Assembly: GCF_022508225.1 (NCBI RefSeq)
Contig: NZ_JAETXJ010000001.1
Span: 434,001-498,000, forward strand
Direction of reading: 5' to 3'
Source: Desulfovibrio sp. UIB00
Lineage (GTDB): Bacteria; Desulfobacterota; Desulfovibrionia; Desulfovibrionales; Desulfovibrionaceae
DNA: 64,000 nt
Made by a program: the position numbers and the translations under genes. Under the pieces are notes generated by a model. The model saw nothing but the letters and a program-made list of their open reading frames with translations. It did no database searches and had not been told where the DNA came from. How positions within the stretch are numbered: the stretch's first letter is position 1; each line of letters begins with the position of its first letter. Shown here piece after piece: positions 1 to 7,816 of this stretch.

Positions 1-1
1 C

Positions 2-70
2 AAAACCCGGCTGGATTTTCTGACCATCCACGGTTCGCTGAATCTGGAGCTGACGGATCCCAAGTATTAG
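2..70 (+). CDS. anfG: Iron-only nitrogenase delta subunit AnfG, C-terminal end
   Basis: Only the last 22 codons are inside the window; the gene enters from the left edge. The visible tail reads LDFLTIHGSLNLELTDPKY and matches my memory of the AnfG C terminus, where a 'DYLTITGSLNEEL'-like segment precedes the end. AnfG is the small third subunit of the alternative (Fe-only) nitrogenase component 1 and is normally encoded between anfD and anfK. Its position directly upstream of anfK supports the call. The fragment is too short for anything beyond identification by similarity and context. Confidence 0.85.
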   Translation, partial: KTRLDFLTIHGSLNLELTDPKY

Positions 71-78
71 GTTCGTCG

Positions 79-120
79 TGCCCGTGTCCGGCAGGTCTCT
101 TCTGCCATCGGACACGGGCA
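79..120 (+). promoter_or_regulatory. Strong intercistronic stem-loop between anfG and anfK
   Basis: A perfect 12-bp arm (79-90, TGCCCGTGTCCG) is complementary to 109-120, and an inner GCAG/CTGC pair extends the stem. It sits nine bases after the anfG stop and about 120 bases before the anfK start. No U-run follows, so it is not a standard terminator. A processing or mRNA-stability hairpin, or a partial attenuator that sets the subunit ratio, is the likeliest role (inference). Confidence 0.7.
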
Positions 121-243
121 AAACAGGGTGATGCCTTGGATACATGCGGCCTGGCCTGAAAGGCATGTTCCTGTCAGGAGCCGAAGACTGCTTTTCACAA
201 CAGCCAAGCGCCGGGGTAGCCCGGCCTCACATAAGGAACTGCC

Positions 244-1632
244 ATGTCATGCGAAATTATGGAAAAGGAAAGGGCAGGGGTCATCAATCCCATATTTACC
301 TGTCAGCCCTGCGGCGCGCAGTACGCGAGCATTGGCATCAAGGACTGCATCGCCATTGTTCATGGCGGCCAGGGCTGCGTCATGTTTGTGCGCCTGCTGT
401 TTTCCCAGCACTTCAAGGATAATTTTGAAATCGCTTCGTCCTCGGTGCACGAAGACGGCGCGGTATTTGGCGCAACCAACCGCGTGGAAGAAGCCGTGGA
501 CGTGCTGCTGATGCGCTACCCAGAAGTGAAGGTGGTACCCATCATTTCCACCTGCTCCACCGAGGTTATCGGCGATGATATCGATGGCGTGGTGACCAAG
601 CTCAACAACGGCCTGCTCAAGGAAAAGTACGCAGGCCGCGAGGTGCACCTTATCGCCATCCATACGCCCAGCTTTGTGGGCAGCATGATCAGTGGCTATG
701 ATGTGGCCGTGCGCGACATCATCACCCACTTTGCGGAAAAGGGCGAACCCAACGGCAAACTCAACCTAGTTACTGGTTGGGTAAACCCCGGCGACGTCAA
801 GGAACTCAAGCACCTGCTCAAGCTTATGGACGTGGACGCCAGCGTGCTGTTTGAGATTGAGAGTTTTGATTCGCCGCTGTTGCCGGACGGCACGGGAAAG
901 TCGCACGGCAGCACTACCATTGCCGACCTCAAGGACACCGCCAATGCGCTGGGCACCATTGCCCTCAACAGGTACGAGGGCGGCAAGGCTGCGGAATATC
1001 TGCACAAGGAATTTGATATTCCCACGGTCATCGGCCCTTCGCCCATTGGCATCCGCAATACGGATATTTTCCTCAAGCAGGTTTCGCAGCTCACGGGCAA
1101 GCCCCTCACCAAGGAGCTGGTGCACGAGCGCGGCATTGCCCTGGATGCCATTACCGATGTGGCCCACATGTTTCTGGCTGACAAGAAGGTGGCTATCTAC
1201 GGCAACCCCGATCTGGTCATCGGTCTGGCGCAGTTCTGCATTGACCTTGAAATGAAGCCTCAACTCCTGCTGCTGGGGGACGACAACCCCCGTTATGCGG
1301 ATGATCCGCGCCTCAAGGAAATGGTGGAAAATGTCAGCTGGAAGATGGAAGTGGTCACCAACGCCGATCTGTGGGATCTGGATGGCCGTCTGAAGCGCAA
1401 GGAAATAGAGCTGGATCTGATTCTCGGGCACTCCAAGGGGCGCTGGGCCGCCATGGACAACAATATCCCCATGCTGCGAGTGGGCTTTCCCACCTACGAC
1501 CGCGCGGGCCTGTACCGCTACCCGGTCATGGGTTACGCCGGGGCCATGTGGCTGGCCGAGAACATGGCAAACACCCTGTTCACCGACATGGAATACAAAA
1601 AGAACAAGGAATGGATTCTCAACGTCTGGTAG
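244..1632 (+). CDS. anfK: Iron-only nitrogenase component 1 beta subunit AnfK
   Basis: AnfK pairs with AnfD and AnfG to form the FeFe protein. It reduces N2 in the cytoplasm with electrons from the Fe protein AnfH and helps hold the P-cluster. The 462-residue length fits AnfK; Mo-type NifK is about 60 residues longer through an N-terminal extension that is absent here. Likely P-cluster cysteine ligands are C20 (FTCQPCG), C45 (GGQGC) and C104 (STCSTE). Segments such as EIESFDSP, GPSPIGIRNTD, LILGHSKGRW and the C-terminal NKEWILNVW are hallmarks I recognise from AnfK rather than VnfK or NifK. The ATG at 244 lies after AAGGAACTGCC, a plausible ribosome site. The gene follows anfG with a long hairpin-bearing gap. 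No anfO or anfR gene that I can recognise follows it. Confidence 0.97.
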   Translation: MSCEIMEKERAGVINPIFTCQPCGAQYASIGIKDCIAIVHGGQGCVMFVRLLFSQHFKDNFEIASSSVHEDGAVFGATNRVEEAVDVLLMRYPEVKVVPIISTCSTEVIGDDIDGVVTKLNNGLLKEKYAGREVHLIAIHTPSFVGSMISGYDVAVRDIITHFAEKGEPNGKLNLVTGWVNPGDVKELKHLLKLMDVDASVLFEIESFDSPLLPDGTGKSHGSTTIADLKDTANALGTIALNRYEGGKAAEYLHKEFDIPTVIGPSPIGIRNTDIFLKQVSQLTGKPLTKELVHERGIALDAITDVAHMFLADKKVAIYGNPDLVIGLAQFCIDLEMKPQLLLLGDDNPRYADDPRLKEMVENVSWKMEVVTNADLWDLDGRLKRKEIELDLILGHSKGRWAAMDNNIPMLRVGFPTYDRAGLYRYPVMGYAGAMWLAENMANTLFTDMEYKKNKEWILNVW

Positions 1633-1798
1633 CGGGCTGCGCGTCAGAATCTCTGGCAAGTTGTTCCCGGTGGCGTCAGGCAGGCTTTTCAGCACCTGTG
1701 AAAAGCCGCCTTGATCGCCGGAAACAAAAATCGCAGCAGGCCGCCAGTGCCGTAAATGAAGGCAACGAGCCTCTGCTTATTTATAAAAGGCATGCGTC

Positions 1799-2398
1799 AT
1801 GGATATCACCACGGGCTTTGAACACTATGGGCGCAAGGACAGGCAGTATTATTTCGCCTACGGTTCCAACATGAATCCGAAGCAGATGGCGGAGCGCTGC
1901 TTTGCCGCCCAAGTGGTATGCGCGGCCTGTCTGCCGGGGTACAGGCTGGCATTTTATGGTTGCAACCGCGTGTGGGACGGCGGGCAGGAAACCGTGGTGC
2001 AGGTAACGGAACCGGGCAGTGGGCCAGACAATATGCCGGGCGTGTGGGGCGTGTTGTACGAACTGCCGTTCGGCGATGCCGCAAGCCTTGATCTGTGGTC
2101 TAGCGTGCGGCTGGACGGCGGCGGGGCGTACTTTCATTATCCTGTCCAGGTGGTGGATGTGGCAGGCCGCGCGCATACGGCCGTGTTGTACAAAAAAGAT
2201 GTGCTTGGGCAAGCCGTGGCGCCAAGCAGCGAGTATCTGGCTCACATTCTTGCTGGTGCAAGGGCCAATGGTCTGCCTGGCCCATATGTGAATCATCTTG
2301 AAAAGTTGCAGAGCGTACCCGCACGTTATCCTGTACCCAAACGGGATATGCTGAGGGGCGTACTGCGCGAGTCTACCTGCGCAGAGTGCGCCGGGTAG
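1799..2398 (+). CDS. Gamma-glutamylcyclotransferase-like protein of the anf locus
   Basis: This 199-residue cytoplasmic protein has the gamma-glutamylcyclotransferase (AIG2/GGCT) fold signature YFAYGSNMN at residues 18-26, followed by the usual 'GVLYEL' and C-terminal 'YVNHL' style segments. In active GGCT enzymes a catalytic Glu follows an L-D-x-x-E pattern. Here the equivalent stretch reads LDLWSSV (97-103), with Ser101 at the Glu position, so classical cyclotransferase activity is doubtful. It lies 166 bases downstream of anfK on the same strand and may be cotranscribed. Family members do occur in nitrogenase neighbourhoods, where their role is not established to my knowledge. Fold assignment is firm; function is unknown. 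Confidence 0.8.
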   Translation: MDITTGFEHYGRKDRQYYFAYGSNMNPKQMAERCFAAQVVCAACLPGYRLAFYGCNRVWDGGQETVVQVTEPGSGPDNMPGVWGVLYELPFGDAASLDLWSSVRLDGGGAYFHYPVQVVDVAGRAHTAVLYKKDVLGQAVAPSSEYLAHILAGARANGLPGPYVNHLEKLQSVPARYPVPKRDMLRGVLRESTCAECAG

Positions 2399-2709
2399 GG
2401 CCGGGTGGTCCGGTTTCTGTCCGGCGCGCCCTCACACCTGGTGCACCGCAAGGTCTTGTGCCTGTGGCATGACGTAAATGTGGCTGAAAGATAAAAAGAC
2501 GTTAAGGAATATATAGAAATTGCATGCTGTTTTTACTTTGAAATAACTCAGACCTGACGTAAAAGGTTTTTTCTGGGAGCATATCCGCAAAAAAGTGCTT
2601 TCCGGAATGCCCGGTTTTTATGGTCAGATATTTTGCCCATAAAGGCGGCGGGTATGCAGGAATTTGCACTCGCACGACGCTCTCTGTATCCGTTTACCCT
2701 GGAGGAACC
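2399..2709. other. Intergenic region upstream of the Nim-like gene
   Basis: These 311 bases hold no supportable gene. The middle part (about 2470-2560) is AT-rich and could carry the promoter for the gene starting at 2710, but I see no clear -35/-10 or -24/-12 pair. The last bases contain the ribosome site GGAGG at 2701-2705 minus one base upstream, used by the next gene. Confidence 0.5.
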
Positions 2710-3177
2710 ATGCAGCTACGTATGAAAGAACACCCGCTGACCACTGAACAGATGGATTCCCTGCTGGATGCTGCTCAGGTCGGGCACCTTGCCACACTGG
2801 GTGAAAATGGTTTCCCTTACGTAACCCCTGTGCACTTTGTACGCATGAACGGGCGCATTTACTTTCATGGTCTGGCGGCAGGGCAGAAGCTGAAAAATCT
2901 GCGCGCCGATTCCAGGGTTTGTTTTGAAGTTGAAGGCCAGCATTCGTTTATCCAGGCCGATACCCCCTGCGACACCAATACCGCCTACCAGAGCGTGATT
3001 ATTACGGGCAATGCCTCCGTGGTTGAAGACCGCGACGTAAAGATCGCCGCCCTCGATGCCGTTGTTGCCAAGCACACTCCCCAGCATGTGGGCACGGCCT
3101 ATCCTGAAAACATGCTCAAGATGACGGCGGTAGTTGAAATCACCATTCATGAAATCACCGGGAAATACTATGCGTGA
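2710..3177 (+). CDS. Pyridoxamine 5'-phosphate oxidase-family flavoprotein, NimA-like
   Basis: A 155-residue protein with the split-barrel FMN-binding fold of the PPOX superfamily. It opens with a helix, then GHLATLGENGFPYVTPVHF and IYFHGLAAGQKLKNLR, the pattern I associate with NimA-like nitroimidazole reductase and related flavin reductases. The ATG at 2710 is preceded by CTGGAGGAACC, a strong ribosome site. A longer in-frame start at 2620 lacks one and adds 30 residues with no family match. Substrate is not predictable: candidates are FMN-dependent reduction of a small molecule or a heme- or F420-type ligand. Its position between anfK and anfA may be coincidental or may indicate a redox accessory role. 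Confidence 0.8.
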   Translation: MQLRMKEHPLTTEQMDSLLDAAQVGHLATLGENGFPYVTPVHFVRMNGRIYFHGLAAGQKLKNLRADSRVCFEVEGQHSFIQADTPCDTNTAYQSVIITGNASVVEDRDVKIAALDAVVAKHTPQHVGTAYPENMLKMTAVVEITIHEITGKYYA

Positions 3178-3268
3178 TCCGGCGCGTGGGGTAGATTGGA
3201 ATCAGGGATTTTTGCCCGGCGCGTAGCCGGGCTGTCCCTGCCGGCGCAGCCGGTGCAGACTCTGAACA

Positions 3269-4858
3269 ATGGTCTGGTTCACCATGAATTCCCCAGCCGT
3301 AGACCTGTTGCACGAATGCGAGACCGAACCCTGCCGTGGCAGGATTATCGCGCTTTTGCTCCACGTGGGCAGATTGCTTTCTGAACAAAACGATATCGTG
3401 GCCGCGTTGGACAGTCAGCTGGACTACATGCGCCGCGAGATGGGCATGGCGCGGGGCATGATAAGCCTGCTGCACCGTGAATCCGGCCACGTATTCGTTT
3501 ATCGCAGCATGGGCATGACCCCCTCGGAGCAGGACAGGGGCGTATACCACGTGGGCGAGGGCATAACCGGCAAGGTGGTGGAAAGCGCCGAGCCTATAAT
3601 CGTGCGCAACATAGGCAGCGAACCTGCTTTTCTGAACCGCACGGGCAGCCTCGCTCTTGAGCGCGACAAGGATATGTCCTTCATCTGCGTACCCATCCGG
3701 CATGGGCGCAAGGTGCTGGGTGCCATCAGCGCCAGCCGCCTGTACCGCACGGAGTCAGCCCTTCAGCAGCATGTGAATGTGCTCAGCGTCATGGCCCAGA
3801 TGCTGGCCCATGCGGTGGAGCTGTATCTTGTTGAAAATGTTGACAAGGTCGAGTGGGAAAAACGCACCCGCCTGCTGCTCAGCGATCTGAAGGAGCGATT
3901 CCATCCCTCAAACATGATTGGCATTTCGCGCCCCATGCAGGATGTGTACGAGCTGATCCGCAAGGTTTCCTCCACGCGCACCACAGTGTTGCTGTTGGGC
4001 GAAAGCGGCGTGGGCAAGGAAATGGTCGCCAATGCGCTGCATTACGGAGGGCTTGCGCCGGGCGGGCCGTTCGTCAAGTGCAACTGCGCGGCCCTGCCCG
4101 AAAGTATTGTGGAAAGCGAACTGTTTGGCCATGAAAAAGGGGCGTTCACCGGCGCTGTTTTTCGCAAGGGACGATTTGAAGAGGCCGATGGCGGCACTAT
4201 TTTTCTGGACGAGGTGGGTGAGCTGCCCCTTGGAGTACAGGCCAAATTGTTGCGCCTGTTGCAGGAGCGCTGCTTTGAGCGCGTGGGCGGCAACCGCAGC
4301 ATTGCCGTAAATATACGCATAGTCGCGGCCACCAACAGGGATCTTGCCGAAATGGTAGCGGCGGGGACGTTCAGGGAAGACCTGTTCTACAGGCTCAACG
4401 TGTTTCCCATCATGATTCCGCCACTACGCGAGCGGGGCGATGACGTGGTGGCGCTGGCCGAACACTTTGCGGCCCACTATGCCAGAGAGACGGAAAAAAG
4501 CCTGACGGGCATTTCACCCGCAGCCCTGAATCTGCTTATGCGGCACACCTGGCCGGGCAACGTGCGCGAGCTTGAAAATGTTATCCATCGGGCGGTGATT
4601 CTGGCGGAGGGCAGTTTGCTGCACGTCTATGATCTGCCGCTTGCCCTGCAACAGACAGAAACCCCGCAAGCAGCGCAACCAGCAGGTCTGGAGGCCCGGC
4701 TGGCCTCCATAGAATACGATATGCTGGTGGAAACCTTGCGCCGTTGTCGGGGCAACACCAGCAAGGCCGCAGAAAACCTTGGCCTGACGCGCCGCAGTAT
4801 GGGGCTGCGCATGAAGAAATTCAACCTGACGTACAGGCAGTTTCGTTCTGATGGCTAG
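3269..4858 (+). CDS. anfA: Sigma-54-dependent nitrogenase activator, AnfA/NifA type
   Basis: An enhancer-binding transcriptional activator for sigma-54 promoters. Domain order: N-terminal segment with a C-x4-C pair (CETEPC), a GAF sensor domain (about residues 25-180), the AAA+ domain with Walker A GESGVGKE, the sigma-54 contact loop GAFTGA and Walker B-like GGTIFLDEVGE, then a Fis-type helix-turn-helix (NTSKAAENLGLTRRSM). The inter-domain C-x4-C found in oxygen-sensitive NifA is missing; the linker after the AAA+ domain has no Cys. Placement beside anfGK makes control of the anf operon the natural reading, although a NifA paralogue is possible. The start is uncertain: ATG 3269 and ATG 3284 (MNSPAV) both lack a clear ribosome site. 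Confidence 0.88.
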   Translation: MVWFTMNSPAVDLLHECETEPCRGRIIALLLHVGRLLSEQNDIVAALDSQLDYMRREMGMARGMISLLHRESGHVFVYRSMGMTPSEQDRGVYHVGEGITGKVVESAEPIIVRNIGSEPAFLNRTGSLALERDKDMSFICVPIRHGRKVLGAISASRLYRTESALQQHVNVLSVMAQMLAHAVELYLVENVDKVEWEKRTRLLLSDLKERFHPSNMIGISRPMQDVYELIRKVSSTRTTVLLLGESGVGKEMVANALHYGGLAPGGPFVKCNCAALPESIVESELFGHEKGAFTGAVFRKGRFEEADGGTIFLDEVGELPLGVQAKLLRLLQERCFERVGGNRSIAVNIRIVAATNRDLAEMVAAGTFREDLFYRLNVFPIMIPPLRERGDDVVALAEHFAAHYARETEKSLTGISPAALNLLMRHTWPGNVRELENVIHRAVILAEGSLLHVYDLPLALQQTETPQAAQPAGLEARLASIEYDMLVETLRRCRGNTSKAAENLGLTRRSMGLRMKKFNLTYRQFRSDG

Positions 4859-4908
4859 GCAGCTTCCTCAAAGCTCTTGCGGGGGCCATGTATTCCCTTA
4901 CAGCTCGC

Positions 4909-5862
4909 CTACAGCTTTTTGGCGATGATGTAGCGGGGTCTGTGGCGCACTTCGGTAAATATTTTGGCAAGATATTCACCAACCAGTGCCATGCAGAACA
5001 GCTGCACGGAGCCCAGCAGCAAGACTACGATAATCAGTGATGTCCAGCCCTGAATAGTCTCGCCCATGGCGTATTTGAGCAGGGAAACGCCGCTGAAGGC
5101 CAGCGCCGCCAGCATGCAGACCATGCTCATAAGGCCTGCAATGCGCAGAGGCGCAACGCTGCATGCCGTAATGCCCTTCCAGGCAAAAGACACCATCTTC
5201 CAGAAAGGATACTTGCTTTCACCGGCAATGCGGCATTGGCGCACGTAGAAGACCTGTGCGCTCTTAAAACCCAGGGCCGGAAAAATCCCGCGCAGAAAAA
5301 GGGAATGCTCGTGAATTTGATCCAGCGCTTCCAGCACGGGGCGGGCCACAAGGCGGTAGTCTGCATGGTCGGGGATCAACGGCACCTTGAGCCAGCGCAT
5401 GAATCCGTAAAACATATGCGCGGTACGCCGCTTGAAAGGCGTATCAGTACTGCGGTCGTTGCGCACGCCGTAGACAATGTCGTTGCCTTCCATGTACTTG
5501 GCGATCATGTCGGGAATGGCGGCGATGTCGTCCTGCAAATCGGCATCAAGGCTGATTATACAGTCCACGCCCATATCGCGCGCCGTGACCATGCCTGCCC
5601 ATACGGCGTTTTGGTGGCCTGCATTGGCGGCAAAGCTTGCGCCCCGGCAAAAGGGGTCGATCAAGTGCCGTTCTTCAAGCAGCTCCCATGTGCGGTCACG
5701 GCTGCCATCGTTCACATAGAGGGCAAAACTCTCCGCATGCACACGGCCCTGTTTTTTGAGGTCTGCCAACAGGCCGGCCAGGGCATCAAGGGTGCGGGGC
5801 AGGGTTTCCTCTTCATTATAGCAGGGTACAACCAGTGCCAACAATGGGACGGTGCGGGACAA
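4909..5862 (-). CDS. GtrB/ArnC-type family 2 glycosyltransferase with two C-terminal membrane helices
   Basis: A 317-residue undecaprenyl-phosphate glycosyltransferase. The GT-2 domain starts VVPCYNEEETLPRTL and carries the nucleotide-sugar motif SLDADLQDD near residue 105. Two membrane helices lie near residues 230-290, the GtrB layout. Such enzymes load a sugar onto the lipid carrier at the inner face of the cytoplasmic membrane for later transfer to surface glycans. The start is TTG at 5860-5862, preceded by GGAGGAATAAGCA. An upstream ATG in that segment runs into a stop at once, so the TTG is well supported. It lies 46 bases downstream of the polytopic gene at 5909-7576 on the same strand, forming a cassette that would add a side sugar to a surface polymer. 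Confidence 0.88.
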   Translation of the reverse strand: MSRTVPLLALVVPCYNEEETLPRTLDALAGLLADLKKQGRVHAESFALYVNDGSRDRTWELLEERHLIDPFCRGASFAANAGHQNAVWAGMVTARDMGVDCIISLDADLQDDIAAIPDMIAKYMEGNDIVYGVRNDRSTDTPFKRRTAHMFYGFMRWLKVPLIPDHADYRLVARPVLEALDQIHEHSLFLRGIFPALGFKSAQVFYVRQCRIAGESKYPFWKMVSFAWKGITACSVAPLRIAGLMSMVCMLAALAFSGVSLLKYAMGETIQGWTSLIIVVLLLGSVQLFCMALVGEYLAKIFTEVRHRPRYIIAKKL

Positions 5863-5908
5863 TGCTTATTCCTCCATGCGGAGAGTAGCTTGGGTGCGAT
5901 CAGTTTTA

Positions 5909-7576
5909 TTAATGGGACGCACTTGCTCTGCGCCACACAAGGGGCGCGTCTGGCTGTTCTACAGCGATATAGGCGATGTCGTCCACAGATTTGATGCCGG
6001 GAATAAACACCGCGGCCTTGCCATCGTCCGTAACCATGGCAGAGGCGGGAAAATACCGCAGAGCAGCTGTTCTGGCTGAAATAAGTCCTTCGTCAGGGCT
6101 CTCAAACAAGGCCCTTGCGGCCTGTTGCAAGAGGCTTACAGTGGTGGCGGTGCGTCTCCTGGCTGCCACATGGACTTTGCCCTGAGGCAGGTTGTCAAAA
6201 AATGCAATGTTGCATGCCACGAACGCTCGGGCATCGGGCGCTTCAAATACGCGCAACGTATGCGACTCGTTCCAGGGTACAAGATCACGCCAATCCGTTG
6301 AAAAAAGGTTTACCTCGCGGATGTCGTAGCCGGGAAAGAAATACTTGTCTGTTCCCGGGTAGTCCAGGCTGCGCAAGTTGTTACTGTTGCGCGCGGCAAT
6401 AAACGGCTGCGCCATGAGAAAAACGCGGGCCTCAAGCAGTACGCTTGAGAGCAGCAGGGCGCAGAAAATGGTAAGTAGCGCCTTGGCCCTGATGCTGGAG
6501 GGGTTCAGAGCCGCAAGCAGTGAAAAAGGGCAGAGCGCAGTGAAAAAAAAGGTGGCGCTCATGGCCCGGTAGGGTGTTGAGGGGCTGGCGGCAAAGGCTG
6601 CCAGGCTGGCCTGGGCCATGAGAAAGAAAATTACTGACGGGACCCACACGGCAGGCTTTAAAAGTCCCCGGCGGTGCAACAGCCATGCAAACACCATGGC
6701 TGAAAGAAAATAGGGCAGCATTTCAAGTTGTTGCGTGCCAAAAAATTCCAAAAAGTGCAGAAAAGCAGGCTGGGACAGCAGCGGGATTTTTTCCGCTCCG
6801 CCAACGGCTGCGAGGCGCACGGCATTGCCCGGTGCGGCCATCATCATGCCCCAGCCAAAGGCTGCCCCAGTAATGCCCGAGAGTGCCCACGCTGGCGCGC
6901 TGCGGGATGTGCGCCAGCGAAACAGCGTCACGCCCAGAGATGCAAGCAGAACCAGCATTCCGACATTCTCGTTGCTCCAGCCAGCAAAAACACCCACAAG
7001 CGCATAAAGCAGGCCGCCCGGCATACGGAAGTCTGCTTTGTCGGCCCAGATGCGGTACGGCACCAAAAAAAGAACACCCCACATGAGGCTGTAGCCGTAA
7101 TCGCCCGTACCAGTGCGCCAGAAAAAAACGGTTCCAAAAGCAGGTAGGGCAATCCACACAAGCCCGGCCATGACAGCGATGTGCCAGGCGCTCAGGCGTT
7201 CACGCCACTGCGCGCCCAAGGCCAGCAGGGAGCCACTTGTAACAAGCAGCAGAAATGCGATGGAAGTGAGCAAGGGGTGCAGCCAGACCGGGCCGCGCAG
7301 AAGTATGCGCGATGTGAAATGCCCGATAAATTTTCCACTCCATTCAAAGTATTCCTGTACCTGCATATCCCACATGCCCGTGCAGCCAGGAAAGATACTG
7401 GAGAAAGAATAATCATCGCTGACCCAAGGAGACATGGCGCAAAACCATGACATGATGCCCACGATGAGCAGACTTGTGAAAATAAAGCGATTGCGACGTA
7501 AACGAGCGGATTTTTGAGCAGCCTGCGCGGCGGAATTTAATTCAGTGTGTTGCATTTCGTAAGAGTCCTGGCTCAT
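5909..7576 (-). CDS. Polytopic membrane protein, DUF6056 family, probable glycan-modifying transferase
   Basis: A 555-residue inner-membrane protein with about ten to twelve predicted helices and a hydrophilic C-terminal tail from about residue 430. An early periplasmic motif WVSDDYSF follows the first helix, and YFEWSGKFIGHF follows. An acidic pair after the first membrane helix is typical of GT-C type lipid-linked sugar transferases. I recognise the family as DUF6056, often placed next to GtrB-like enzymes. By analogy with the Gtr phage systems it would take the lipid-linked sugar made by the downstream enzyme and transfer it to a surface polysaccharide; this step is inferred. The start at 7576 has only a weak ribosome site. 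Confidence 0.72.
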   Translation of the reverse strand: MSQDSYEMQHTELNSAAQAAQKSARLRRNRFIFTSLLIVGIMSWFCAMSPWVSDDYSFSSIFPGCTGMWDMQVQEYFEWSGKFIGHFTSRILLRGPVWLHPLLTSIAFLLLVTSGSLLALGAQWRERLSAWHIAVMAGLVWIALPAFGTVFFWRTGTGDYGYSLMWGVLFLVPYRIWADKADFRMPGGLLYALVGVFAGWSNENVGMLVLLASLGVTLFRWRTSRSAPAWALSGITGAAFGWGMMMAAPGNAVRLAAVGGAEKIPLLSQPAFLHFLEFFGTQQLEMLPYFLSAMVFAWLLHRRGLLKPAVWVPSVIFFLMAQASLAAFAASPSTPYRAMSATFFFTALCPFSLLAALNPSSIRAKALLTIFCALLLSSVLLEARVFLMAQPFIAARNSNNLRSLDYPGTDKYFFPGYDIREVNLFSTDWRDLVPWNESHTLRVFEAPDARAFVACNIAFFDNLPQGKVHVAARRRTATTVSLLQQAARALFESPDEGLISARTAALRYFPASAMVTDDGKAAVFIPGIKSVDDIAYIAVEQPDAPLVWRRASASH

Positions 7577-7816
7577 GCTGTCAGGGAAAAGGGCTGAAAG
7601 CCCGAGATGCGTTTTCGTAACAGGTATCTATTAGTAAATATATTTCAATGTCAATGTGTTTATCTGCAGCACCAGGGAAGGGCTGTTGTTCTAATGTTTT
7701 TACAGGTATTGTCGTTAAGAAGCAATACTGGTAGAAATTACTATGAAAATGCCTCTCAGCCTTCAGCCCCGTCCCCTGTAGCGAACCCCGGTCACCTCTG
7801 TATTTCGGAGTTTACC

